Source: Streptomyces griseoviridis
GTDB taxonomy: Bacteria; Actinomycetota; Actinomycetes; Streptomycetales; Streptomycetaceae
DNA: 64,000 nt
Direction: 5' to 3'
Assembly (NCBI GenBank): GCA_014649155.1
Contig: BMSM01000016.1
Location: 1 to 64,000, forward strand
The notes under the pieces are model-generated. The model saw only the letters and a list, made by a program, of their open reading frames with translations, was not told the origin of the DNA and ran no database searches. The position numbers and the translations under genes are program-made. Shown here piece by piece: positions 26,690-34,563 of this stretch; the first letter of the stretch is position 1, and each line of letters begins with the position of its first letter.

Positions 26690-27709
26690 GTGCATACGAC
26701 TGACAGCGTTCGCGGCGGTCCCGGCAAGGGCGTCGCACTGGGCATCGCGCTCCTCTCCGCGGTCGCCTTCGGCGGTTCCGGGGTCGCGGCCAAGCCGCTG
26801 ATCGAGGCCGGCCTCGACCCGCTCCACGTGGTGTGGCTGCGGGTGGCCGGTGCCGCCCTGGTCCTGCTCCCGCTCGCCGTGCGCCACCGGGCGCTGCCCC
26901 GCCGGCGTCCCGCGCTGCTCGCCGGGTTCGGGCTGCTGGCCGTGGCCGGCGTACAGGCCTGCTACTTCGCCGCGCTCTCCCGTATCCCGGTCGGCGTGGC
27001 CCTGCTCGTCGAGTACCTGGCGCCCGCGCTGGTGCTGGGCTGGGTGCGGTTCGTGCAGCGCCGGCCGGTGACCCGGGCCGCCGCGCTCGGCGTGGTCCTC
27101 GCGGTCGGCGGCCTCGCCTGCGTCGTGGAGGTCTGGGCGGGCCTGCGCTTCGACGCCCTCGGCCTGCTGCTGGCGCTGGGCGCCGCCTGCTGCCAGGTCG
27201 GCTACTTCGTCCTGTCCGACCAGGGCAGCGACGCCGGCGACGACACCCCCGACCCGCTCGGGGTGATCGCGTACGGCCTGCTCGTCGGCGCCGCCGTGTT
27301 GACCGTCGTGGCACGGCCCTGGGGCATGGACTGGCCGGTGCTCGCGCGCTCCGTGCCGGTCGACGGCACCCCGGTCCCCGCCGCCCTGCTGCTGGCCTGG
27401 ATCGTGCTGATCGCCACGGTGCTGGCCTACCTCACCGGCATCGTCGCCGTGCGCCGTCTGTCACCGCAGGTTGCCGGCGTGGTGGCGTGTCTGGAGGCGG
27501 TCATCGCGACCGTGCTGGCCTGGGTGCTGCTAGGCGAGCACCTCTCCGCCCCGCAGGTCGTCGGCGGCGCGGTCGTGCTGGCGGGCGCCCTGATCGCCCA
27601 GGTGTCGGCCCCGGCCACGGCACCGGCCGGCGCGGAACCGGTCGCGGCCGGCGGACCGGGGCGGGGTGACCCGGAAAGGGAGTTGTCCCGCCGGGGACCG
27701 GCCGCCTAG
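26690..27709 (+). CDS. EamA family (DMT superfamily) exporter, first copy
   Basis: This 339-residue protein has ten predicted membrane helices formed by two EamA repeats (ALLSAVAFGGSGVAAKPLI... and LGLLLALGAACCQVGYFVL...). It is of the RhtA/metabolite-exporter type; the cargo is unknown. A Pro/Ala/Gly-rich cytoplasmic tail follows the last helix. GTG 26690 is six bases after a CATCAT -10-like box, favouring a leaderless start; GTG 26684 is also in frame. A second EamA gene follows 204 bases later in the same direction. Confidence 0.88.
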   Translation: MHTTDSVRGGPGKGVALGIALLSAVAFGGSGVAAKPLIEAGLDPLHVVWLRVAGAALVLLPLAVRHRALPRRRPALLAGFGLLAVAGVQACYFAALSRIPVGVALLVEYLAPALVLGWVRFVQRRPVTRAAALGVVLAVGGLACVVEVWAGLRFDALGLLLALGAACCQVGYFVLSDQGSDAGDDTPDPLGVIAYGLLVGAAVLTVVARPWGMDWPVLARSVPVDGTPVPAALLLAWIVLIATVLAYLTGIVAVRRLSPQVAGVVACLEAVIATVLAWVLLGEHLSAPQVVGGAVVLAGALIAQVSAPATAPAGAEPVAAGGPGRGDPERELSRRGPAA

Positions 27710-27913
27710 GGTGCCGGTCATGCACGCGGACGCCCTAGTTCTCCCGCCGCCGGCCGTCTGAGACGGGCGGCCCACTCGTGAGCGGCCCGGCGCGATGGCG
27801 CCGGGCGGTCCGGTGCTGCCCGCGGACGAGGTCCGTGGGGCTCCCCCGATCCGGGGCAGGCCCCTGCCGACTTCCACGCCGATCGTCCGATCGCGCGACC
27901 GCGGAGAGAACTC

Positions 27914-28930
27914 ATGTCGCATGCGAAGACCGGCCTGCCCGTCGGGCGTGGCCTCCTGTTCCTGATCGTCGCCGGTGTCGCCTGGGGCACCGCCGGCGCC
28001 GCCGCCTCGCTGGTCTACCGGACCAGTGACCTCGGTCCCGTCGCCCTGTCCTTCTGGCGCTGCGCGGCCGGCCTGGTGCTGCTGCTCGCCGCCCGGCTGC
28101 CGCGCCGCCGGGCACGGGCCGCCGTCGCCGAACCGCTCGGCCGCCGGGTGCTGCGGACGACCGCGACGGGTGTCGGCCTGGCGGTGTTCCAGACCGCCTA
28201 CTTCGCGGCCGTACGGTCCACCGGACTGGCCGTGGCGACCGTCGTCACCCTCGGCGCCGGCCCGGTGCTGATCGCGCTCGGCGCCCGCCCGGCGCTCGGC
28301 GAACGCCTGGGCCGGGGCGGGACCGCCGCCGTCGCCGGGGCGCTGGCCGGGCTCGGCGTGCTGGTGCTCGGCGGGGGCGGGGCGACCGTACGGCCGTGGG
28401 GTGTCGCGCTGGCGCTGCTGTCCGCGGCCGGGTACTCGGCGATGACGCTGCTGACCCGCTGGTGGGGACGGTACGGCGGGGCCGACGCGGCGTCGACGCC
28501 GACCGGCGCGTTCGCCGTGACCAGCCTCTGCCTGCTGCCGTTCGCCTTGGCCGAGGGGCTGGTGCCGCACACCGCGGAACCGGTCCGGCTGCTCTGGCTG
28601 CTGGCCTATGTCGCGGCCGTGCCCACCGCCCTCGCCTACGGCCTCTACTTCGCGGGCGCGGCCGTGGTCCGGTCCGCCACGGTGTCCGTGATCATGCTTC
28701 TGGAACCCGTCGCCGCGGCCGTCCTGGCCGTCGCCCTGCTCGGCGAGCGCATCGCGCCGGCCACCCTGGCGGGCACGCTGCTGCTGCTCGGCTCGGTCAC
28801 CGGCCTCGCGACGGCCGAGGCACGCCGGGCACGTCGAGCGCGGGTGCGCCCGGACGGGCCGGTGCTCGCCCAGGGCCTGTCGTTCGGATCAGGTCGCGGG
28901 GAATCGGCTGCGTCTTCCTCGCGCCGGTGA
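27914..28930 (+). CDS. EamA family (DMT superfamily) exporter, second copy
   Basis: A 338-residue, ten-helix exporter is built of two EamA repeats (LFLIVAGVAWGTAGAAASLVY... and VALALLSAAGYSAMTLLTRW). It is only distantly similar to the copy at 26690, so this is not a recent duplication. ATG 27914 has GGAGAG upstream. The last ~20 codons are unusual: they lie inside an inverted-repeat element (28870-28978) that also supplies the stop codon. The original C-terminus may therefore have been replaced when the element arrived. Confidence 0.85.
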   Translation: MSHAKTGLPVGRGLLFLIVAGVAWGTAGAAASLVYRTSDLGPVALSFWRCAAGLVLLLAARLPRRRARAAVAEPLGRRVLRTTATGVGLAVFQTAYFAAVRSTGLAVATVVTLGAGPVLIALGARPALGERLGRGGTAAVAGALAGLGVLVLGGGGATVRPWGVALALLSAAGYSAMTLLTRWWGRYGGADAASTPTGAFAVTSLCLLPFALAEGLVPHTAEPVRLLWLLAYVAAVPTALAYGLYFAGAAVVRSATVSVIMLLEPVAAAVLAVALLGERIAPATLAGTLLLLGSVTGLATAEARRARRARVRPDGPVLAQGLSFGSGRGESAASSSRR

Positions 28931-28978
28931 GCGCACCAGGCCCCGCGTCCGCGGCGTGATCCGAACGACAGGCCCTGG
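28870..28978. repeat. Inverted-repeat element, copy 1 (109 bp)
   Basis: Perfect 22-bp inverted arms (28870-28891 and 28957-28978, core CTGTCGTTCGGATCA) flank a 65-bp centre. The segment 28939-28974, read on the minus strand, matches 43421-43456 at 35 of 36 positions, so this is a dispersed repeat. No transposase is encoded; it resembles a small non-autonomous palindromic element or a repeated terminator. Confidence 0.8.
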
Positions 28979-29025
28979 CCGGTCCGGGCCAGGGGGCCTC
29001 CCGTCGTGGAGGCCCCCGGTACGGC

Positions 29026-29757
29026 TCACCGGGCCGTGAGGTAGTCCGGTACCGCGGTGCCGGGGGCCAGGCCGGGGTCGGCGACCGGGGTGTCGTACCC
29101 CTTGCGCAGGGGGAGGAGTCCGGCCCAGTGGGGGAGGGCGAGGTCCTCGGGTTCGTCGTTGACGCCGCCGGTGCGGGCCTTGGCGGAGACCTCGCGCAGG
29201 TCGAGGCGGAGCACGGCGGTGGCCGCCAGCTCCTTCTTGTCCGCGGGGCGCGAGTCACCGGAGCGGCCCGCCACCACGTGGTCGACCAGGGCGTCGAGGG
29301 CGGTGCGCTTCTCCGCCTCGTCCGTGACGTCGTACGCGGTGCCGTGCACCACCACCGACCGGTAGTTGACGGAGTGGTGGAACGCCGACCGGGCCAGGAC
29401 CAGGGCGTCCACGTGCGTGACCGTCAGGCATACCGGCAGCCCCGGGTCCGCCTGCCCCGCCATGCGCAGCGGGCGCGAACCCGTCGAGCCGTGCACGTAC
29501 AGCCGCTCACCGACCCGGCCGTACAGTGTCGGCAGCACCACGGGGGCGCCGTCCCGGACGAAGCCGAGGTGGCAGACGTACCCCTCGTCGAGGATCGCGT
29601 GCACCAGCTCCCGGTCGTACGAGGCCCGGCCGGGGGAGCGGGTGGGGACGGTGCGGTCGGTCGGCGGGTAGGCGGTGCCGGGCCCCGGTGCCGCCTCCGC
29701 GTCGCCCGTCGTTCCCGTGGCGCCGGTGGTGCCCGTGGCCCCCGTGGTCCCCTGCAT
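29026..29757 (-). CDS. FMN-binding split-barrel protein (pyridoxamine 5'-phosphate oxidase family)
   Basis: The 243-residue protein begins with a Thr-Gly-rich repeat (GTTGATGTTGATGTTG) that is probably disordered. A split-barrel domain of the PNPOx-like type follows (about 45-235: DEGYVCHLGFVRDGAPVVLPTLYGRVGERLYVHGSTGSR). Such proteins bind FMN or related cofactors; true PNPOx activity cannot be assumed. The gene is divergent from a MocR regulator with only 35 bases between the starts. The start at 29757 follows AAAGGAGA. Confidence 0.82.
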   Translation of the reverse strand: MQGTTGATGTTGATGTTGDAEAAPGPGTAYPPTDRTVPTRSPGRASYDRELVHAILDEGYVCHLGFVRDGAPVVLPTLYGRVGERLYVHGSTGSRPLRMAGQADPGLPVCLTVTHVDALVLARSAFHHSVNYRSVVVHGTAYDVTDEAEKRTALDALVDHVVAGRSGDSRPADKKELAATAVLRLDLREVSAKARTGGVNDEPEDLALPHWAGLLPLRKGYDTPVADPGLAPGTAVPDYLTAR

Positions 29758-29792
29758 GGCGGTCTCCTTTGTATTAGTGCATAATTGGCTTT

Positions 29793-31124
29793 GTGCTAGG
29801 AGATTATCGGATCACCGGTCGGCGCGCAGCCGACATTTCCGCGAGCGTCGAGCGCGCGGTGGCGGCGGGCGCCCTGGAACCGGGCCGGCCCCTGCCGCCC
29901 ATGCGGGAGCTGGCGGAGCGGCTCGGCGTGAATCCGAACACCGTGGCCGCCGCGTACCGCACCCTGCGCGAGCGCGGGGTCATCGAGACGGCCGGGCGCC
30001 GGGGCAGCCGGGTGCGGGCGACGCCGGCCACCACGGGTCGCGCGTTCCTCCGGGTCGACGTGCCCGAGGGTGTGCGGGACGTGTCCGACGGCAACCCGGA
30101 CCCGGCGCTGCTGCCCGCCCTCGCCCCGGCGTTCGCGGCGGCGGCCGGGCGCGGCGACCGGGAACCGGTGCTGTACGGACACGCGCCCGTCGACCCGGAG
30201 CTGGAGCGCCTGGCCCGCGCCGCACTGGAGGCCGACGGGGTGCCGGCCGGGCCGGTGGCCGTCACCTCCGGCTCGCTGGACGCCATGGAACGGGTGCTCG
30301 CCGCCCACCTCAGACCGGGCGACGCCGTCGCCGTGGAGGACCCCGGCTGGGGCAGCCTGCTCGACCTCGTCCCGGCGCTCGGGCTGCGCCCGGTGCCGGT
30401 CGGCGTCGACGACGAGGGACCGCTCCCCGGCGACGTGCGCGCCGCGCTGGCGGCGGGGGCGCGGGCCCTCATCGTCACGGACCGGGCGCAGAACCCGACC
30501 GGCGCCGCGGTGAGCGCCCCCCGCGCGCGGGCCCTGCGGTCCGTGCTCGCCGCCCACCCCGCCACCCTGCTGGTCGAGGACGACCACGGACACCGGATCG
30601 TCGACCTCCCCCTGTGCCCGCTCGCCGGTACGACGCACCGCTGGGCGTTCGTCCGCTCGGCCGCCAAGGCGTACGGTCCCGACCTGCGGCTCGCCGTCCT
30701 CACCGGGGACGAGGTCACCCTCGACCGGGTGCGCGGGCGTCAGCGGCTCGGGCCAGGCTGGGTCAGCCTGCTCACCCAGCGGGCGGTCGCCCGGCTGTGG
30801 GCCGACGGCGCGGTGGACCCGGCGGTCGTGGCGGCGGCGTACGGGCGGCGGCGGGACGCGCTGCTCGGCGCGCTGCGCCAACGGGGGGTCGCGGCGCACG
30901 GCCGGAGCGGGCTGAACGTATGGGTGCCGGTGCCGGACGAGACGGGTGCCGTCGCCCGGCTGCTGGGGGCGGGCTGGGCGGTGGCGCCGGGCGCGCGATT
31001 CCGGGTGGGCTCGGCGCCGGGGTTGCGGGTCACCGTGGCGCGGCTCGGGGAGGAGGAGGCGGGGGCGCTGGCCGCCGCGATCGCGGGGGCGCTGGACGCG
31101 GGGCCGGTGCGCAGCCACGCATAG
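29793..31124 (+). CDS. MocR-type regulator (GntR winged helix with aminotransferase domain)
   Basis: The 443-residue protein joins a GntR winged helix (about 1-75: LPPMRELAERLGVNPNTVAAAYRTLRERG) to a fold-type I aminotransferase domain (about 95-435). PLP would attach to K292 in RSAAKAYGPDLRLA. MocR proteins sense PLP or amino compounds and control adjacent genes. The divergent split-barrel gene is the obvious candidate target. GTG 29793 lies seven bases after the CATAAT -10 box (29780-29785), indicating a leaderless mRNA, so the shared 35-bp gap must hold both promoters and any operator. Confidence 0.88.
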   Translation: MLGDYRITGRRAADISASVERAVAAGALEPGRPLPPMRELAERLGVNPNTVAAAYRTLRERGVIETAGRRGSRVRATPATTGRAFLRVDVPEGVRDVSDGNPDPALLPALAPAFAAAAGRGDREPVLYGHAPVDPELERLARAALEADGVPAGPVAVTSGSLDAMERVLAAHLRPGDAVAVEDPGWGSLLDLVPALGLRPVPVGVDDEGPLPGDVRAALAAGARALIVTDRAQNPTGAAVSAPRARALRSVLAAHPATLLVEDDHGHRIVDLPLCPLAGTTHRWAFVRSAAKAYGPDLRLAVLTGDEVTLDRVRGRQRLGPGWVSLLTQRAVARLWADGAVDPAVVAAAYGRRRDALLGALRQRGVAAHGRSGLNVWVPVPDETGAVARLLGAGWAVAPGARFRVGSAPGLRVTVARLGEEEAGALAAAIAGALDAGPVRSHA

Positions 31125-31157
31125 GACGGGCGGACGGGACGGGACGGGGCAGCGGGG

Positions 31158-31625
31158 TCAGCGCGGGGCCAGTTTGCGGAAGTCCCAGGAGACCGTCTTC
31201 TCCGGGGTGAGGCGCAGCCAGGCGTGGCGGCCGTCGTGCGGAAGCTCGTCGAGGCCGAGGTACTTGCGGGCGAACAGCGTCTCCGGCACGTCCAGTCCGG
31301 CGCACGGCTCCCCCGTGCGCGGGTTCTCGCCCACCCGCGCGACGCGGCCCGACAACTCGGCGCCGCGCAGTTCGCCGTACTCCTCGCCCGTGTCGACGAC
31401 CACCGCCACCCGCGGGTCGCGGCGCAGATCGGTCCAGCGCCGGCTGCGCACCACCGAGTACAGCCACAGGGAGCCGCCGTCCCAGACGAACCACAGCGTG
31501 CTCACGTGCGGCGCGCCGTCGGCGGAGACGGTGGCGACGCGGCAGGTGCGCTGGGCGGTCAGGAAGGCGTCCAGCTCGCCCGGCGTCATCATGATCCGGC
31601 GGCCCCTGCGCTGTGCGACGGTCAT
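31158..31625 (-). CDS. Pyridoxamine 5'-phosphate oxidase family protein (F420/FMN split barrel)
   Basis: This 155-residue protein is a single split-barrel domain (MTPGELDAFLTAQRTCRVATVSADGAPHVSTLWFVWDGGSLWLY), of the small type that in actinobacteria binds FMN or F420. It is unrelated in detail to the copy at 29026. It starts 22 bases after the end of the Rieske gene, in the same direction, with AAGGAG as ribosome site, so the two form a likely operon. A redox link between them is plausible but unproven. Confidence 0.8.
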   Translation of the reverse strand: MTVAQRRGRRIMMTPGELDAFLTAQRTCRVATVSADGAPHVSTLWFVWDGGSLWLYSVVRSRRWTDLRRDPRVAVVVDTGEEYGELRGAELSGRVARVGENPRTGEPCAGLDVPETLFARKYLGLDELPHDGRHAWLRLTPEKTVSWDFRKLAPR

Positions 31626-31647
31626 GCGGCTCCTTCGTCCTCGGCGC

Positions 31648-32145
31648 TCACACCAGTGAGATCGCGTCCCCGTCGACGGCGATCTCCACGGCCGGCAGCG
31701 GCTCCCGCGCGGGACCGCTGCGGACACTGCCGTCCGCGATGGAGAAGTTGCTGTTGTGGCACGGGCAGTTGATGACGCCGTCGGCCACATTCTTCACCGC
31801 GCACCCCCGATGGGTACAGGTCGCGGAGAACGCCTTGAACTCACCGGCCACGGGCTGGGTGACGACCACCCCGCGGTCGGCGAAGACCACGCCGCCGCCC
31901 TCGGGGATGTCGGAGACCGCCGCGAGCGCCTGCCCGGCGGCGTCGGCCTGTCCGCTGCCCGACGGGGCGGCGGGCGCGGAGCCCGCCCCCTCCGGTCCGG
32001 CGGAACCGGAGGCCGGGCCGGCTGAGGCGCCGGAGCCGGAGCCCGAGCAGGCGGTCAGTGCGGCGGCCGACCCGGCCGCGCCGACCGCCGCCACGACACT
32101 GCGCCGGGCCGGTCCTGCGGTGGGGTGGAGCGGTGCGCTGGTCAT
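31648..32145 (-). CDS. Tat-exported Rieske [2Fe-2S] lipoprotein
   Basis: The 165-residue precursor has a twin-arginine signal (ARRSVVAAVGAAG) ending in lipobox LTAC33, then a ~45-residue Ser/Gly/Ala/Pro linker, and a compact Rieske domain. Cluster ligands are C110, H112, C127 and H130; C115 and C129 can form the stabilising disulfide. It should sit on the outer face of the membrane with its cluster loaded before export. It lacks the oxygenase or cytochrome bc partners, so its electron partner is unknown. The start follows GGAAGGGAA. Confidence 0.9.
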   Translation of the reverse strand: MTSAPLHPTAGPARRSVVAAVGAAGSAAALTACSGSGSGASAGPASGSAGPEGAGSAPAAPSGSGQADAAGQALAAVSDIPEGGGVVFADRGVVVTQPVAGEFKAFSATCTHRGCAVKNVADGVINCPCHNSNFSIADGSVRSGPAREPLPAVEIAVDGDAISLV

Positions 32146-32327
32146 TGCTGACGTTCCCTTCCGGAGGTCGCTGCGTGCTTCGCCGTGGGGTACGGGCGGG
32201 GGGGCACCCGCCGTTCAGACCGTCCCGTAATGCTGCCCCGCGCCCGGTCGGGCGGGCGTGAGGCCCAGCTGTCGATCCCCTGTCGGGCGGGCCCGGCGGC
32301 CGGCCGGGGCGCCGGTAACCTGGGGCG

Positions 32328-33092
32328 ATGCTGAAGGAAGTCATCGCGACCCGTTACATCACGCCGCTGCGTGAGGGGGGTTCGCTGCCGGGACTCGTCG
32401 AGGCCGACGACTTCGGCACGTACGTCATGAAGTTCCGCTCCGCCGGACAGGGCCGCAAGACGCTCGTCGCCGAGGTGGTCTGCGGCGAACTGGCCCGCCG
32501 GCTGGGCCTGCGGATGCCCCGGCTGGTGACCATCGCCCTCGACCCGGTGCTGGGGCTCGGCGAACCCGACCCGGAGGTGCAGGAACTCCTCCGGTCCAGC
32601 GGCGGCCTCAACCTCGGCATGGAGTACCTCTCGGGCGCCCTGGGCTTCGACCCGCTCGCCTTCGCGGTGAGCGCCGAGGAGGCCGGACGGATCGTCTGGT
32701 TCGACGCGCTGGTCAACAACGTCGACCGCTCCTGGCGCAACCCCAACCTGCTGCGCCACCACGGCGACCTCTGGCTCATCGACCACGGCGCCACCATGAT
32801 CTGGCACCACAACTGGCCCGGCGCCGAAGCCTCCGCCGCCCGCCCCTACGACGCCTCCGACCACGCCCTCGCCTCCTTCGCGCCGGACGTCCGCGCCGCC
32901 GCCGCGGACCTGGCGCCCCGCGTCACCGAGGACCTCCTCGCCGAGGTCACCGCCGAGATCCCCGACACCTGGCTGGAGGGGGAACCCGGCTTCGACACCC
33001 CCGACGACCTGCGACGCGCCTACGCCCGGCCGCTGCTCGCGCGGGCCGCCGGCGTGCACGAACGGATCACCGGGATCGAGCGGACCCGGTGA
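32328..33092 (+). CDS. HipA-like kinase domain protein (HipA_2 type)
   Basis: The 254-residue protein resembles the small HipA-like family. It has a nucleotide-binding half (ATRYITPLREGGSLPGLVEADD... VMKFRSAGQGRKTLVAEVV) and a kinase core with NNVDRSWRNPNLL (D133) and LWLIDHGATMIW (D152). No HipB antitoxin is present. Instead the gene is coupled to a DUF3037 gene, a pairing seen in many bacteria and not functionally explained to my knowledge. ATG 32328 lies six bases after TAACCT (32316-32321), suggesting a leaderless mRNA. Its stop overlaps the first of two tandem mini-ORFs. Confidence 0.8.
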   Translation: MLKEVIATRYITPLREGGSLPGLVEADDFGTYVMKFRSAGQGRKTLVAEVVCGELARRLGLRMPRLVTIALDPVLGLGEPDPEVQELLRSSGGLNLGMEYLSGALGFDPLAFAVSAEEAGRIVWFDALVNNVDRSWRNPNLLRHHGDLWLIDHGATMIWHHNWPGAEASAARPYDASDHALASFAPDVRAAAADLAPRVTEDLLAEVTAEIPDTWLEGEPGFDTPDDLRRAYARPLLARAAGVHERITGIERTR

Positions 33093-33170
33093 GCGGGCGC
33101 GGCGGAGAGTACGAGGGAAGCAAGTGAGCGAGCGCGGCGGAGAGAACGAGGGAAGCAAGTGAGCGAGCGC
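33089..33170 (+). repeat. Two 35-bp tandem repeats plus a partial third, forming chained mini-ORFs
   Basis: Copies at 33089-33123 and 33124-33158 differ at two positions; the third begins at 33159 and becomes the DUF3037 start. Each copy begins GTGAGCG and ends with an AGGGAAG ribosome site. Each encodes a 12-codon ORF whose TGA overlaps the next GTG (GTGA). Translation could thus pass from the HipA-like gene through two mini-ORFs into DUF3037. Confidence 0.85.
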
Positions 33171-33608
33171 CACATTCACATGGCCGGCAGCGTGGTCGAG
33201 CGACACATCATCCGGGGCGGCGAGACCAGCGAACGGGACGTCTTCGAGTACGTCGTCCTGCGCGTCGTCCCCCGCGTCGAGCGCGGCGAGCGCATCAACG
33301 CGGGGGTGCTCCTGTACTGCCGGGCCAAGGCGTTCGTCGCCGCCCGCACCCACCTGGACGAGGCCCGGCTGCTCGCCCTCGACCCGCGGGCGGACGTCGC
33401 GGGCGTGCGCGCCGCGCTGCGCGCCGTCGAGGGCGTGTGCGCCGGCGGCGCCCCGGCCGGGCAGGCGGCCGGCGACGACCCCGGCCGCCGCTTCCGCTGG
33501 CTGATCGCGCCCCGCTCCGCCGTCCTCCAGCCCGGCCCCGTCCACACCGGTCTGACCGCGGACCCGGCGGCCGAGGCCGAACGGCTGCTGGAACTGCTGG
33601 TGCGCTGA
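33159..33608 (+). CDS. DUF3037 family protein
   Basis: This 149-residue protein matches DUF3037: DVFEYVVLRVVPRVERGERINAGVLLYCRAKAFV at the N-terminal half, and a C-terminal part with RFRWLIAPRSAVLQPGPVHTGLT. It almost always follows a HipA-like gene, so a joint function is likely; it may be a modulator or substrate of that kinase. GTG 33159 is preceded by AGGGAAG within the last tandem repeat unit. The first ~20 residues partly derive from that repeat (MSERHI). Confidence 0.8.
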   Translation: MSERHIHMAGSVVERHIIRGGETSERDVFEYVVLRVVPRVERGERINAGVLLYCRAKAFVAARTHLDEARLLALDPRADVAGVRAALRAVEGVCAGGAPAGQAAGDDPGRRFRWLIAPRSAVLQPGPVHTGLTADPAAEAERLLELLVR

Positions 33609-33666
33609 ACGGACCCGGCCGGGCCGGGCGGGCGGGGGTGATGGATCACACCCTGCCGGTGTCCCG

Positions 33667-33727
33667 TTGACACCGCGTGCCAGGGCTTCTAGCGTCACGT
33701 CTGCCGAAGGTACTAAGCGGTCGCTCA
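33667..33727 (+). promoter_or_regulatory. Promoter and TetR-type operator of the SDR pair
   Basis: TTGACA (33667-33672), a 17-bp spacer and TAGCGT (33690-33695) form a near-consensus housekeeping promoter. The imperfect palindrome TAAGCGGTCGCTCA (33714-33727) lies just after the expected start. It has the AGCG-N2-CGCT core common to TetR regulators of acyl-CoA and fatty-acid genes in actinobacteria. Confidence 0.7.
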
Positions 33728-33780
33728 CCGGAGGGCGGGCCGGCCGTCCCAGCCGCATTTCCAGGACGAGGAGAAGCAGC

Positions 33781-34542
33781 ATGTCCACCACTGAGCAGCG
33801 GGTCGCCGTCGTGACCGGTGCCGCGCGCGGCATCGGTGCCGCCACCGCCGTACGCCTGGCCGCCGAGGGCCGGGCCGTCGCCGTCATCGACCTCGACGAG
33901 GCCGCCTGCAAGGACACCGTGGAGAAGATCACCGCGGCCGGCGGCACGGCCCTCGCGGTCGGCTGCGACGTCTCCGACGAGGCCCAGGTCGAGGCGGCCG
34001 TCGCCCGCATCGCCGAGGAGCTGGGCGGCCCGACGATCCTCGTCAACAACGCGGGCGTGCTCCGCGACAACCTGCTGTTCAAGATGAGCGTCTCGGACTG
34101 GGACACCGTCATGAACGTGCACCTGCGCGGCGCGTTCCTGATGTCCCGCGCCTGCCAGAAGTACATGGTGGACGCCAAGTTCGGCCGGATCGTCAACCTG
34201 TCCTCCTCCTCCGCCCTCGGCAACCGCGGCCAGGTCAACTACTCCGCCGCCAAGGCCGGCATGCAGGGCTTCACCAAGACCCTCGCCAAGGAGCTGGGCA
34301 AGTTCGGCGTCACCGCCAACGCCGTCGCCCCCGGCTTCATCGCCACCGACATGACCGCCGCCACCGCCGAGCGCGTCGGCATGGGCTTCGAGGACTTCAA
34401 GGCCGCCGCCGCCACCCAGATCCCGGTGCAGCGCGTCGGGGAGGCCGACGACATCGCCAACGCCGTCGCCTTCTTCACCGGCGAGGCGGCCGGCTTCGTC
34501 TCCGGCCAGGTGCTGTACGTCGCCGGCGGACCGCTCGACTAG
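33781..34542 (+). CDS. fabG: 3-oxoacyl-ACP reductase-like SDR (FabG family)
   Basis: This 253-residue short-chain dehydrogenase has the NAD(P) motif TGAARGIG, NNAG, and the catalytic triad region VNLSSSSALGNRGQVNYSAAKAG. It matches the FabG-like proteins SCO1345/SCO1346 of S. coelicolor in context. The usual reaction is NADPH reduction of a 3-oxoacyl thioester, though the housekeeping FabG of Streptomyces lies elsewhere, so this pair may serve degradation or secondary lipids. ATG 33781 follows AGGAGAAG. A second SDR gene starts 21 bases downstream. Confidence 0.83.
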   Translation: MSTTEQRVAVVTGAARGIGAATAVRLAAEGRAVAVIDLDEAACKDTVEKITAAGGTALAVGCDVSDEAQVEAAVARIAEELGGPTILVNNAGVLRDNLLFKMSVSDWDTVMNVHLRGAFLMSRACQKYMVDAKFGRIVNLSSSSALGNRGQVNYSAAKAGMQGFTKTLAKELGKFGVTANAVAPGFIATDMTAATAERVGMGFEDFKAAAATQIPVQRVGEADDIANAVAFFTGEAAGFVSGQVLYVAGGPLD

Positions 34543-34563
34543 GAAGGCTGGGGACAGACGGAC

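Noticed and set aside
32328..33608. Classical HipBA toxin-antitoxin system
   Set aside because: There is no HipB helix-turn-helix gene next to the kinase; the partner is DUF3037, so a standard toxin-antitoxin call is not supported.
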